From Cohnella zeiphila (lineage in GTDB: Bacteria > Bacillota > Bacilli > Paenibacillales > Paenibacillaceae): a stretch of 64,000 nucleotides of DNA. Shown here piece after piece: positions 15,811 through 25,068 of the stretch (position 1 is the first letter of the stretch; every line of letters begins with the position of its first letter). A program made the position numbers and the translations under genes. The stretch is taken from contig NZ_JACJVO010000003.1 of NCBI RefSeq assembly GCF_014212055.1, positions 246,945-310,944 of the forward strand. The letters are read 5' to 3'. Under the pieces are notes generated by a model that was not told the origin of the DNA, made no database searches, and saw nothing but the letters and a program-made list of their open reading frames with translations.

Positions 15811-17652
15811 TTGCGCAAGCTGCATATCCACAATCCGCTGACGAAGATGAAGCTGAACCGGCAGCTCATTCTGCTGTTCGTCATTCTCGTCAGCCCCGTG
15901 TTCCTGCTCAACTGGTACGCCAACAACCAGACCGAGCACATTCTCAAGCGGCACGTCACGAACGCTTATATGGAGCTCAACAAGCAGAACCATCTGCTGA
16001 TCAACCGCGATATCGATACGGTAAACCGGGTGATGACGAACATCATCATCAATCCGGTCGTGCAGCAGCTTCAATCGGGAGCCGGCCAAGTCTACGACGA
16101 GGCCAACCAGTACGATCGGGTGAAGCTGTACGAGACGGCCGACAGGCTCATTCCGACGTTCTCCATCGGCATCAGCGGCGGCGAGGCGGTCGGCTACTAT
16201 TTGTACGTGTACGACCCGCTCGACCGGTACGACTTCGCTCCGCTCAACGCTTCGCGGTTCCGCAACGGGGGCGTCTACTTTTATACGGACCGGACGAAGC
16301 CTTCGTGGGCAGACGAAGCGATCTCCCGCAAGGGCAGGGGATTCCTGAAGATCGTGAACGGCATCGGCGGCGGGCGAACGGAGACGCTGGCTTACATCCG
16401 CGCCGTGAACAGCACGATCAGCGGGAAAATGATCGTCGGCGTGCTGGTCGCCAGCAATATGGATAAGAAGATCGAGCAGTCGCTCCAGTCGGTGTCCCTG
16501 CCCGACAACGGCGAGATGTTCCTGACCGACTACGACAACACGATTCTGGCTTCGACCTTGGACGGCAGCATGGGACGGAAGCTCGATCTGCCCCCGAGCA
16601 TGGTCCATGGGACGAAGGGAGAGGAGACGACCGACGCCATCTACGGAGATTCCATCTACGTTCAGCATGCCGATTACGAGATTCAGCAGAAGCTGGTGTA
16701 CCGGATCTCCGCCGCTTCGCTCTTGCGGCAGCAGAGCGAGCTGAAGCGGGCGATCCAATGGATCTCCATGGCGTATTCGCTGTTCGGCATCGTCGTCATG
16801 GCGTATTTCTGGCGGTCTTTGCTGTCCCCCTTGCAAAAGCTGGCCGGCTTCGTGCGCGGCTACGAGCCCGGCCGGAAGGTTCCGAGCTCGGAGGCGGTCG
16901 ATCGCAACGACGAGGTCGGCGTGCTCATTCACGCGATCTACAGCATGGCGCGGCGGCTCAATTCGCTGATCGAGGACCGCTACATGATGGATATCAAGCA
17001 GAAAGAGACGCAGCTGCAGGTGCTGTACCAGCAGATCAATCCTCACCTTCTCTACAACACGCTGGAGAGCATCTACTGGAAGTCCTCGCTGGAAGGCAAT
17101 TCGGACTCGGCGGAGATGATCAAGGAGCTGTCGAAGCTGATGCGGATCAGCCTGAGCAGAGGGCGCGAGCTGATCACCCTCGAGGAGGAGCTGGAGCATG
17201 CGACGGCTTATACCCGCCTCCAGCAGAAGCGATACGAATACGAATTCCAGGTCCGTTGGGAGACGGAAGAGGAAGCGTTGACGAATCCGATTCCGAAGAT
17301 CACGCTTCAGCCGCTGATCGAGAACGCGATCTTCCACGGCGTCCGGAACATGGGCGAGGACGGCCTCATCGTCATCCGCGCGTTCCGGCGGGACGGGCGC
17401 GTCGTCGTCGAGGTCGAGGACAACGGCTACAAGCCGGTCGATCACGAGGCGCTCAACCGGTCGATTCGCGAACCGCGCACCGACGACCGGCAGGGCTACG
17501 GGATCCACAACGTTCACGAACGGATCCGGCTTCATTTCGGAAGCGATTACGGAATTCATTATTCGATGCCCCCGGGCGGAGGCACGCTCGTCTCGATCGA
17601 GCTGCCGATCCGTCCGGCGGAAGAGGCGCCGGCGCCCGCCGAGGCGGGATGA
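15811..17652 (+). CDS. Sensor histidine kinase, YesM family
   Basis: The 613-residue kinase has two membrane helices (about 18-38 and 310-335) flanking an extracytoplasmic sensor of about 270 residues. A HAMP segment (SPLQKLAGFVRG) and a His_kinase domain follow, with phospho-accepting His412 in QQINPHLLYNTLE. The HATPase_c domain has LQPLIENAIFHG (N box), VEDNGYKP and GYGIHNVHERI (G box). YesM kinases sense sugars or polysaccharide fragments and pair with AraC-type YesN regulators, as here (28-base gap to the next gene). The TTG start has a GGGGGTG ribosome site. Confidence 0.9.
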   Translation: MRKLHIHNPLTKMKLNRQLILLFVILVSPVFLLNWYANNQTEHILKRHVTNAYMELNKQNHLLINRDIDTVNRVMTNIIINPVVQQLQSGAGQVYDEANQYDRVKLYETADRLIPTFSIGISGGEAVGYYLYVYDPLDRYDFAPLNASRFRNGGVYFYTDRTKPSWADEAISRKGRGFLKIVNGIGGGRTETLAYIRAVNSTISGKMIVGVLVASNMDKKIEQSLQSVSLPDNGEMFLTDYDNTILASTLDGSMGRKLDLPPSMVHGTKGEETTDAIYGDSIYVQHADYEIQQKLVYRISAASLLRQQSELKRAIQWISMAYSLFGIVVMAYFWRSLLSPLQKLAGFVRGYEPGRKVPSSEAVDRNDEVGVLIHAIYSMARRLNSLIEDRYMMDIKQKETQLQVLYQQINPHLLYNTLESIYWKSSLEGNSDSAEMIKELSKLMRISLSRGRELITLEEELEHATAYTRLQQKRYEYEFQVRWETEEEALTNPIPKITLQPLIENAIFHGVRNMGEDGLIVIRAFRRDGRVVVEVEDNGYKPVDHEALNRSIREPRTDDRQGYGIHNVHERIRLHFGSDYGIHYSMPPGGGTLVSIELPIRPAEEAPAPAEAG

Positions 17653-17680
17653 TCCGGCGCGGGGAGAGGTGATTGGATCG

Positions 17681-18994
17681 ATGTATACGGTGCTGATCGT
17701 CGACGACGAACCGCTTATTTGCAAGGGGCTGAGCTATCTGCTGCAGAACTCGGGGCTGGCGATCGGAACGATACTGACCGCGGGCAACGGGCAGGAGGCG
17801 CTCGATTATTTGCGCCTGGAAGACGTGGACCTGCTCGTCACCGATATCCAGATGGGGACGATGAGCGGCATCGAGCTGATGCACCAGGCGAAGATCGTCA
17901 AGCCGTGGGTGGAGACGATCGTCATCTCCGCGCACGAGACGTTCCAATACGCCCAGATGGCGATGCGCCTCGGCGCCAAGGATTATCTGATCAAGCCGCT
18001 GAACAACGATCACTTCCTCGATATCGTCCGCAACGTGCTGCTGAAGATCGAACGTCCCGTCCGTACCGGAGAAGAAGAACTGTCGTTCATTCGGACCGGC
18101 TTCCAGATGGAGCAGCCCGACGAGGAGCGCAGCGCCTGGCTGAACCGGCTGATCGCCGGCGAAGGGCAGGAAGCGGCCGCGACCGCGGCGGAGCTGAAGG
18201 GGCGGTTCGGCATCGAGATCGGCGGGCCCTACTTCGCCGTCATTCGGATGCGGCTGCCTCTGCAAGGGGACATCGACAAAGACAAGCGGCTGATGCAGTA
18301 CGCCGCGCTGAATATCGTCAGCGAGCTGCTCGGCCAGGATTGGAGCCACCAGGCGTTCTATGCCCCGGACTACGAGCTGTGCGTGCTGCTCGATTGGAGC
18401 GAGCGGGCGTACGAGGAGACGAGCGCGAACCGGATCGAGCAGCTGGAATTCGTCGGGCGCAGCCTTTTTTTCAATATCGAGAAATATTTGCATTTGAAGT
18501 GCGTCGTGGGCATCAGCCAGATCCTGCGGGACGCGGCGTTTATTCCGCTGCTCGGCCTGCAGGCGCGCAAGGCGATGAAATGGAACGAGGAGCATCGCGA
18601 CCATTATATCTTCTACTATGGCGACTTTAAGTGGGCGATGAACGAAGAGACGTCCACGGAGGACGAGTGGGTCGCCCAGAGCAACGTCATCGTGGAGCAG
18701 GCCAAGCGCTACATCGACGAGAACTTCGCCCGCAAGGGCATTACGCTGAACGAAGTCGCCCAGCAGAACCACGTCAGCCCGAACTATCTGAGCTATCTGT
18801 TCAAGAAGTACATGCAGTGCAACCTGTGGGAATACGTCATCAAGCTGCGCATGGAAGAGAGCAAGCGCCTCATTCTGAACACCGACCTGCGCCGCTACGA
18901 GATCGCGGACCGGGTCGGCTACGAATCGCCGGAGCATTTCAGCAAGATTTTCAAAAAATATTACGGCGTCAGCCCGAGCGATCTCAAGAAGTAA
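17681..18994 (+). CDS. Response regulator with AraC-type DNA-binding domain, YesN family
   Basis: The 437-residue regulator has an N-terminal REC domain with the acidic pair in IVDDEP, phospho-acceptor Asp55 in LLVTDIQMG and Lys in YLIKPL. A central 150-residue linker follows, then two C-terminal HTH motifs (ITLNEVAQQNHVSPNYLSYLFKKY and YEIADRVGYESPEHFSKIFKKYYGVSPSDLKK in its usual places). The ATG at 17681 is chosen over an upstream GTG because AGAGGTGA lies 8 bases before it. It presumably activates the ABC permease operon; three near-identical boxes (18995, 20911, 39610) are its likely targets. Confidence 0.9.
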   Translation: MYTVLIVDDEPLICKGLSYLLQNSGLAIGTILTAGNGQEALDYLRLEDVDLLVTDIQMGTMSGIELMHQAKIVKPWVETIVISAHETFQYAQMAMRLGAKDYLIKPLNNDHFLDIVRNVLLKIERPVRTGEEELSFIRTGFQMEQPDEERSAWLNRLIAGEGQEAAATAAELKGRFGIEIGGPYFAVIRMRLPLQGDIDKDKRLMQYAALNIVSELLGQDWSHQAFYAPDYELCVLLDWSERAYEETSANRIEQLEFVGRSLFFNIEKYLHLKCVVGISQILRDAAFIPLLGLQARKAMKWNEEHRDHYIFYYGDFKWAMNEETSTEDEWVAQSNVIVEQAKRYIDENFARKGITLNEVAQQNHVSPNYLSYLFKKYMQCNLWEYVIKLRMEESKRLILNTDLRRYEIADRVGYESPEHFSKIFKKYYGVSPSDLKK

Positions 18995-19025
18995 GATCGA
19001 ACACGATCGTCATAGAAACGCACAT
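18995..19025 (+). promoter_or_regulatory. Candidate YesN box A, upstream of the ABC permeases
   Basis: A 31-base motif beginning GATCGAACACGATCG and ending TAGAAACGCACAT. It lies 22 bases before a -10-like TACAAT (19048-19053). The same motif recurs at 20911-20941 and 39610-39640. Confidence 0.65.
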
Positions 19026-19093
19026 GTTCACTCCTTCCTCCCTTTCCTACAATAGAAAGGCAGACAGACATAGAGAAGGAATGAGGGAAGGAC

Positions 19094-20014
19094 ATGGAAC
19101 ACACCGCAGTCTCGACGGCCGGTCCGCCGGCGGCGACCGGCAGAAGCAAACCGTCCAAGTGGAAAAAGTACAGATCGGGGTACTTGTTCCTGCTGCCGGC
19201 GACGGTTTTGTTTATTTTGTTTTTATGGGTTCCGATCGTGAAAGGGATCGTCTTCAGCTTCGAGAACGTCGATTTCGTCAAAGGGAATACGTTCGTCGGA
19301 CTGGATAATTTTCGCACGGTGTTCCAGGATCCGGAGATCGGCGTATCGGTCAAGAACACGCTCTACTACATGGGGCTCTGCCTCGTCATCGGCTTCTGGG
19401 TTCCGATCCTGTTCGCCGTCATCATCTCCGAGATCCGGCGGTTTCAGGGCTTCGTCCGCATTGCGGCCTACCTGCCCAACGTCATCCCGCTCGTCGTGCT
19501 GTACGGCCTCTGGCGCTGGATCTACGATCCGGTAGGGCCGATCAACGCCGCGCTGCAGTGGCTCGGGCTCGGCCAGGTTCTGTTCATGACGGACACCCAT
19601 TGGTCGATGGCTTCCCTGGTCATCATGGAGACGTGGCAGCAGTTCGGCTCCGCCATGCTCATCTACCTCGCGGCCGTGCTTAGCGTTCCGAAGGATTGGT
19701 ACGAAGCGGCGGAGATCGACGGAGCCGGCATCTGGGCACGCATTCGCCACATTACGCTGCCGTCCATCCGGAACTTGATCGGACTGCTGTTCATCCTGCA
19801 GCTGATCGCCACGTCCCAAGGCTACCAATCCCAGCTGGCGATGCTGGACGGCGGGCCGATGAACGCCACGATGACGTACGGGCTTAAGATCGTCAAATAT
19901 GCCTTCACCCAGCAGAATTACGGCGTCGCCTCCGCCATGGGCGTTCTGATGTTCATCGTGCTGGGCTTCCTGGCCGTCATCCAATTCCGAATGAACAACC
20001 GGGAGGACCGATAA
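19094..20014 (+). CDS. Sugar ABC transporter permease (MalF/LplB type)
   Basis: The 306-residue inner-membrane permease has six predicted helices, the first at about residues 27-50 (YLFLLPATVLFILFLWVPIV). The binding-protein-dependent permease EAA loop is present: WYEAAEIDGAGIWARIRHITLP. With the next gene it forms the heterodimeric channel of a CUT1 carbohydrate importer. It is 2 bases upstream of the second permease. The ATPase subunit is not encoded here, which is usual for CUT1 systems that share MsmX. Confidence 0.9.
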   Translation: MEHTAVSTAGPPAATGRSKPSKWKKYRSGYLFLLPATVLFILFLWVPIVKGIVFSFENVDFVKGNTFVGLDNFRTVFQDPEIGVSVKNTLYYMGLCLVIGFWVPILFAVIISEIRRFQGFVRIAAYLPNVIPLVVLYGLWRWIYDPVGPINAALQWLGLGQVLFMTDTHWSMASLVIMETWQQFGSAMLIYLAAVLSVPKDWYEAAEIDGAGIWARIRHITLPSIRNLIGLLFILQLIATSQGYQSQLAMLDGGPMNATMTYGLKIVKYAFTQQNYGVASAMGVLMFIVLGFLAVIQFRMNNREDR

Positions 20015-20016
20015 CG

Positions 20017-20889
20017 ATGAAAGCGATCGAACGTGGGATTCTGTCCTCTTACGATTACAAGAGATCGTCGACGCGGGTCTTGATCGTCATTCTGTCGATC
20101 GTCGTGCTGGCGATGGTGCTCAGCATGCTGTACCCGATCGCCGTCACGTTCCTGAACTCGTTCAAATCGACGGTGGACGTCAATACGTTCCCGCCGAAGC
20201 TGCTGCCGCGGGACTGGATCGGGACGAACTACAAGGAAGGCTGGAACTTCCTGAACCTGCCGCTGTTCCTGCGCAACTCGATTTATATTTTCGCCGGCAA
20301 CCTCTTCGTCTCGGTGGCGGCGCTCGGCGGGGCCGCCTTCGCGCTGTCCAAGCTGAATCTGCCGTACCGGAAGCTTATCTTCTTCTTCTTCCTGATGACG
20401 CTGTTCATTCCGCCGTCCACGTACATCGTGCCGAACTTCGTCAACCTGAAGGACCTCGGGCTGATGAACTCGTTCTTCGCCTTCTGGCTGCCGGCCGGGG
20501 CGAGCGCGTTCAACATGCTGCTGCTCAAAAGCTTTTTCGACGACATCAACAACGAGCTGTTCGAAGCTTCCCGCATCGACGGAGCCTCCGACTGGTACGG
20601 ATTTACGAGAATCGCGCTGCCGCTGGCGCTTCCGATTATTTCGACGCTGGCAATCTTCATCTTCTCGGCCGCCTGGAACGATTGGTTCTGGCCGTCGCTC
20701 GTCATGCACGGAGATAACCGTTATCCGATGGCGACGGGGATTTACAAGCAGGTCATTCAGGCGAGAGGAATCAAGCTCAACATCAAATTCGCGATCTTGT
20801 CCATGGTCTCGATCCCTCCGATGATCATCTTCCTGGTATTCCAGCGGTTCATTCTGAGAGGGCTGCATCTGGGCGGAGTCAAGGGCTGA
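20017..20889 (+). CDS. Sugar ABC transporter permease (MalG/YtcP type)
   Basis: The 290-residue second permease has six predicted helices and the EAA loop NELFEASRIDGASDWYGFTR. An N-terminal helix (VLIVILSIVVLAMVLSMLYP) precedes the sugar-permease segment STVDVNTFPPKLLPRDW. It is tightly coupled to the first permease (2-base gap, GGGAGGACCGATAACG before the ATG). The gene family resembles the YtcP/LplC permeases that handle oligosaccharides released by extracellular lyases or glucanases. Confidence 0.9.
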   Translation: MKAIERGILSSYDYKRSSTRVLIVILSIVVLAMVLSMLYPIAVTFLNSFKSTVDVNTFPPKLLPRDWIGTNYKEGWNFLNLPLFLRNSIYIFAGNLFVSVAALGGAAFALSKLNLPYRKLIFFFFLMTLFIPPSTYIVPNFVNLKDLGLMNSFFAFWLPAGASAFNMLLLKSFFDDINNELFEASRIDGASDWYGFTRIALPLALPIISTLAIFIFSAAWNDWFWPSLVMHGDNRYPMATGIYKQVIQARGIKLNIKFAILSMVSIPPMIIFLVFQRFILRGLHLGGVKG

Positions 20890-20910
20890 CAGAGTTCGAG
20901 CGAATCGTAA

Positions 20911-20941
20911 ACTTGCACACGATGCGAATAGGAACGCACAT
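20911..20941 (+). promoter_or_regulatory. Candidate YesN box C, upstream of the binding protein gene
   Basis: A 31-base motif ending TAGGAACGCACAT, matching boxes at 18995 and 39610. TATGAT (20965-20970) lies 23 bases downstream, so the lipoprotein gene has its own regulated promoter in addition to readthrough. Confidence 0.65.
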
Positions 20942-21011
20942 CGCCTTCGCAAGCGGGTATCCATTATGATGAAGCCGTAGCACTTCATTCCATGAGATAA
21001 GGGGAGTATGT

Positions 21012-22484
21012 ATGCAAAAGAAAAAATTGCCCGCGCTGCTGCTCAGCGTAGCCATGCTGGGCGCGCTGGCGACGGCTTGCGGCAGCAACAACAACAATAA
21101 CGGCGGATCGTCGGACGCCAGTCCGTCCGCCTCCAGTCCGCCCGCTTCGTCTCCGGCGGCTTCGCCCTCCTCCTCGGAACCGGCTTCGCCGTCCGCGAGC
21201 GCTTCCGACGAGAAGGTGACGATCAAGATCTATTATCCGACGGCCGACAAGCCGGAGCTTCGCGCGATCGAGGACGCCAAGATCAAGCGGTTCGAAGCCA
21301 AGTATCCGAACGTAACGGTCGTGCCGGACGACTGGCAGTACAACGTCAACGAGATCGGTCCGAAGATGGCCGCCAACGAGGCGCCGACTTTCTTCAACAC
21401 GTTCGCGACGGAAGCGAAGATGCTGGTCGAGAAAGGCTGGGCCGCCGACATTACCGATCTGTGGAACAATTACGAGCATAAGGACGACATCAATCCGGTT
21501 CTCCAGAATCAATTCAACCTGGACGGCAAAGTATACGGCGTCACCCAGAACGGCTACGTGAGCGAAGTCGTCATCAACAAGAAGATGCTGGCGGACAAGG
21601 GCGTGGCGATGCCTTCGTACGACTGGACCTGGGACGATCTGTACAATATCGCCAAGCAAGTGGCCGATCCGAAGAAAGGGATCGCCGGCATCGCGCCGAT
21701 GGCCAAAGCGGGCGACGGCGGCTGGAACTGGACGAACTTCCTGTTCGAGGCGGGCGGCGAGATTCAGACGGTTGCCGACGGCAAAGTGACCGCGGCGTTC
21801 AATTCCGACGCCGGCGTGAAGGCGCTCGACTTCTACAAGAAGCTGCGCTGGGACGCCAACGCGGTGCCGCAGGACTGGGCGCTCGACTGGGGCGGAGCGA
21901 CCGGGGCGTTCGCGCAAGGACGCGCCGCCATGGTCATCGCCGGCGCCGACGGCCCGCTGCAGCAGGCGCTGCAAGCCGGCATCAGCCCGCAAGACCTGGC
22001 CGTCTATCCGATGCCGGCCGTGCAAGCCGGCGGCAAGCATACCGGCGTTCTCGGCGGCAACTATCTCGTCATCAATCCGAACGCGACGAAGGCGGAACAG
22101 CAAGCCGCATTCAACTACATCGTGTTCGACTACTACTCCGACGACGCGCTGGCCTCGCTGGAGAAGAGCATTCAAGATTTGAAGACCAAGGGCCAATATT
22201 ACGTTCCGCCGCACATGGACTACTACAAGCCGGATTCCGAATACGGCAAGAAGGTTCAAGACCTGCTCGCCAAGTACGACAACGCGTTCAAGTACGATCC
22301 GTCGGAAGCCGCCCTGCTCGACGGCAAGCCGGAAGCGCAATACAACACGCAAGACTACTACAGCACGATGACGAACGTCATTCAGGAAGTGTTCTCCAAG
22401 AAGAACTCGGACTCCAAGGCGGTGCTCGACAAGGCGGCCGCCGACATGCAGAGCAAGTTCTACGACAACATCAAAGTGCAATAA
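21012..22484 (+). CDS. Extracellular sugar-binding lipoprotein of an ABC importer
   Basis: The 490-residue protein has a lipoprotein signal (LLLSVAMLGALATAC, Cys23 lipidated). A Ser/Pro/Ala-rich linker (residues 30-65) follows, and then a family 1 solute-binding domain. Features include VTIKIYYPTADKPELRAIED, ALDWGGATGAFAQGRAAMVI and LGGNYLVINPNATKAEQQAA. It captures the oligosaccharide for the two permeases just upstream. Box C and TATGAT precede it; a strong hairpin follows. Confidence 0.92.
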   Translation: MQKKKLPALLLSVAMLGALATACGSNNNNNGGSSDASPSASSPPASSPAASPSSSEPASPSASASDEKVTIKIYYPTADKPELRAIEDAKIKRFEAKYPNVTVVPDDWQYNVNEIGPKMAANEAPTFFNTFATEAKMLVEKGWAADITDLWNNYEHKDDINPVLQNQFNLDGKVYGVTQNGYVSEVVINKKMLADKGVAMPSYDWTWDDLYNIAKQVADPKKGIAGIAPMAKAGDGGWNWTNFLFEAGGEIQTVADGKVTAAFNSDAGVKALDFYKKLRWDANAVPQDWALDWGGATGAFAQGRAAMVIAGADGPLQQALQAGISPQDLAVYPMPAVQAGGKHTGVLGGNYLVINPNATKAEQQAAFNYIVFDYYSDDALASLEKSIQDLKTKGQYYVPPHMDYYKPDSEYGKKVQDLLAKYDNAFKYDPSEAALLDGKPEAQYNTQDYYSTMTNVIQEVFSKKNSDSKAVLDKAAADMQSKFYDNIKVQ

Positions 22485-22509
22485 GACGGGCGGAATGCCG
22501 GTCGGAACA

Positions 22510-22555
22510 AAACGGGACGGAGCGGACGGGAAGGTCCGTTCCGTCTCCGTTTTTT
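22510..22555 (+). terminator. Intercistronic terminator/attenuator between the binding protein and GH31 genes
   Basis: The 12-bp stem GACGGAGCGGAC (22516-22527) pairs with 22534-22545 (one G-T pair). It is extended by AACGG/CCGTT and followed by a T run at 22550-22555. It would allow high binding-protein and lower glucosidase expression. Confidence 0.75.
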
Positions 22556-22579
22556 ATGAAGACGAAGAGGTGATGCCAG

Positions 22580-24994
22580 ATGTTGACCAGCGAGGCCATC
22601 CAGCCGGGAGACGGCGGCCGGGAGAAAGGACCGGGCGACGCGACCGTTCATCGTATCGGCCGAATCGCGAGAACGGAGACCGGCTCCGGCACGGTCCGGG
22701 TTTACGGAGAAAAGGCCGATTTGGCGCTAGATTTCTATACGGAACGAATGGTTCGAATCCGGGTCCTGCTCGCGGATGAGCCCGACGGGAGCCCGACGCC
22801 CGCCGTCCTTCCGCAGCAAATGGAGCAGGTAGTCGAGACCGCGAAGGACGGGGACGAGTTCCGCTTTCGCTCCGCTAACGGGCTGACCGTCTCGGTGGAT
22901 GGGGAACGGGGCGTTTTCTCGGTTCGGAACGAGCGGGGAGAGGAGCTGCTGACGGGTCTCGACCTTGCATGGGACGCCCGGCGCCAGCTAACGCTGACGG
23001 CGGCGATGGGGGCGGATTCGCATTTTTACGGGCTCGGAGAGAAGACAGGCTTCCTGGACAAAAAAGGCGAGCGCTACGAAATGTGGAACAGCGACGTCTA
23101 CGAGCCGCACGTGCCGGACACGGATGCTCTCTACCAGTCGATCCCGCTGCTGATCCACTACCGGTATGGCGCTCCGGCATGCGGGGTGTTCCTGGACGAT
23201 CCCGGCCGCACCGTTTTCGACATGAGGACGAACGGCGACCGGTATGCGATCCGGTCCGAGAACGGCCGGCTCGATCTATACGTCTGGGAAGGACCAAGCT
23301 TGAAGGATGTCGTGCGGCGCTATACCGCGCTGACCGGACGGCCGCCGCTGCCGCCCCGCTGGGCGCTCGGCTATCAGCAGTCCCGCTACAGCTACATGGA
23401 CCGGGCGGAGCTGCTGGACGTCGCCCGGACGATACGCGCGAAGCGGATCCCGTGCGACGTGCTGTATCTGGACATCCACTACATGGACGAGTACAAGGTG
23501 TTCACCTGGCACCCGGACCGGTTCCCCGATCCCCGCGCCATGATGGAGGAGTTGGCGGGCATGGGGTTCCAAGTCGTCCCGATCGTCGATCCCGGCGTCA
23601 AAAAGGATCCGAAGTATCCGGTCTACCGGGAGGGCGTGCAGGAAGGTTATTTTTGCGCGAAGCTCGAGGGTGAGTTGTTCATCGGCAGCGTCTGGCCGGG
23701 GCCGAGCGCTTTCGCCGACTTCACCGACGATCGGGCGGCGCGGTGGTGGGGCGACTTGCACCGCTTCTACATCGACAGCGGGATCAAGGGCATCTGGAAC
23801 GACATGAACGAGCCGTCCGTGTTCGATACGGCCAACAAGACGATGGACCTGGACGTCTTGCATGCGAACAACGGCAACCCGAAGACGCACGGGGAATGGC
23901 ACAACCTGTACGGCATGCTCATGTCCAAAGCGACGTACGAAGGCATGGTCCGCGGGCTTGACGGCGAGCGGCCGTTCGTGCTGACGCGCGCCGGCTATGC
24001 CGGCATCCAGCGTTATGCCGCCGTCTGGACCGGCGATAACCGCAGCTATTGGGAGCATATGGCGATGAGCATCCCGATGGTGCTGAATCTCGGACTTTCC
24101 GGCGTGGCGTTCGCGGGCCCCGACATCGGCGGCTTCTCCCATCACGCGACCGGGGAACTGGTGGCGCGCTGGACGCAGCTGGGGGCGCTGCTCCCGTTCT
24201 GCCGCAACCATAGCGCCATCGATACGTCGCGGCAGGAGCCGTGGCGGTTCGGCGAGCGAGTGGAGGCGGTCTGCCGTGAGGCGCTGAACCTGCGCTATCG
24301 CCTGATGCCGTATCTGTATTCGCTGTTCTACGAAGCGTCGGCGAGCGGCCTGCCGATCGCGCGTCCCCTGCTGCTCGAATATCCGGACGACCGCAACGCC
24401 GCGAACTTGTGCGACCAGTTCCTGCTCGGTCGCGATCTGCTCGCGGCGCCGATCGTACGCCCGGGGGCGACGGCGCGGGCCGTCTACTTGCCGGCGGGCG
24501 TCTGGTACGACTATCGCACCGGGGAGCGGCTGGAAGGCGGCCGACACGTCCTCGCGAATGCGCCGCTCGAGACGATGCCGCTCTACGTTCGCGCGGGGGC
24601 GATTCTTCCCGAGCAGCCTCTGCGCCAGTATGCGGACGAAGCGATCGGCGGGGCGCTCACGCTGAACGTATACGCGGGCGGGGAAGGCAGCTTTCGGCTC
24701 TATGAGGATGACGGCCGCACGTTCGGCTACGAGCAGGGGGCCTATCGGCTGCGCGAATTCGGCTGGACGGAGTCCGGACGCGAGGGCGTCTTGAAGCTGC
24801 GCACTCTTCATCAAGGCCTGCCGGATGGGGGAGAGCCGCTGAAGATCGTCGTTCACGCGCTGCCTGCATCTCCGGTGGACGTACTCTTCCCGGATGGGGA
24901 AAAAGCCGCCCGGTGGCGGTATGACGAAGCGGCGCGGCGGCTCGAAGTCGAGCTGCCGGAGACCGCGGAGTTCGCGCTTCGCATCGTTTGGTAG
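22580..24994 (+). CDS. Alpha-glucosidase, glycoside hydrolase family 31
   Basis: An 804-residue cytoplasmic GH31 enzyme. An N-terminal beta-sandwich includes MGADSHFYGLGEKTG. The TIM barrel carries nucleophile Asp408 in GIWNDMNEPSVF and acid/base Asp486 in WTGDNRSYWEHM, with GPDIGGF afterwards. A C-terminal DUF5110-type beta domain (YEDDGRTF) follows. It hydrolyses non-reducing terminal alpha-glucosidic bonds. No signal peptide is seen, so it likely degrades imported alpha-gluco-oligosaccharides. It follows the transporter genes and may finish the breakdown of products of the GH87-like protein at 39760. The ATG at 22580 has GAGGTGAT just upstream. Confidence 0.92.
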   Translation: MLTSEAIQPGDGGREKGPGDATVHRIGRIARTETGSGTVRVYGEKADLALDFYTERMVRIRVLLADEPDGSPTPAVLPQQMEQVVETAKDGDEFRFRSANGLTVSVDGERGVFSVRNERGEELLTGLDLAWDARRQLTLTAAMGADSHFYGLGEKTGFLDKKGERYEMWNSDVYEPHVPDTDALYQSIPLLIHYRYGAPACGVFLDDPGRTVFDMRTNGDRYAIRSENGRLDLYVWEGPSLKDVVRRYTALTGRPPLPPRWALGYQQSRYSYMDRAELLDVARTIRAKRIPCDVLYLDIHYMDEYKVFTWHPDRFPDPRAMMEELAGMGFQVVPIVDPGVKKDPKYPVYREGVQEGYFCAKLEGELFIGSVWPGPSAFADFTDDRAARWWGDLHRFYIDSGIKGIWNDMNEPSVFDTANKTMDLDVLHANNGNPKTHGEWHNLYGMLMSKATYEGMVRGLDGERPFVLTRAGYAGIQRYAAVWTGDNRSYWEHMAMSIPMVLNLGLSGVAFAGPDIGGFSHHATGELVARWTQLGALLPFCRNHSAIDTSRQEPWRFGERVEAVCREALNLRYRLMPYLYSLFYEASASGLPIARPLLLEYPDDRNAANLCDQFLLGRDLLAAPIVRPGATARAVYLPAGVWYDYRTGERLEGGRHVLANAPLETMPLYVRAGAILPEQPLRQYADEAIGGALTLNVYAGGEGSFRLYEDDGRTFGYEQGAYRLREFGWTESGREGVLKLRTLHQGLPDGGEPLKIVVHALPASPVDVLFPDGEKAARWRYDEAARRLEVELPETAEFALRIVW

Positions 24995-25068
24995 AACGGG
25001 CTCGGTCCGGTTCGCGCCTCTCGCGGCCGGGCCGGCTTCTTTTCCCGAATCGAAGGAGGAATGACGCC

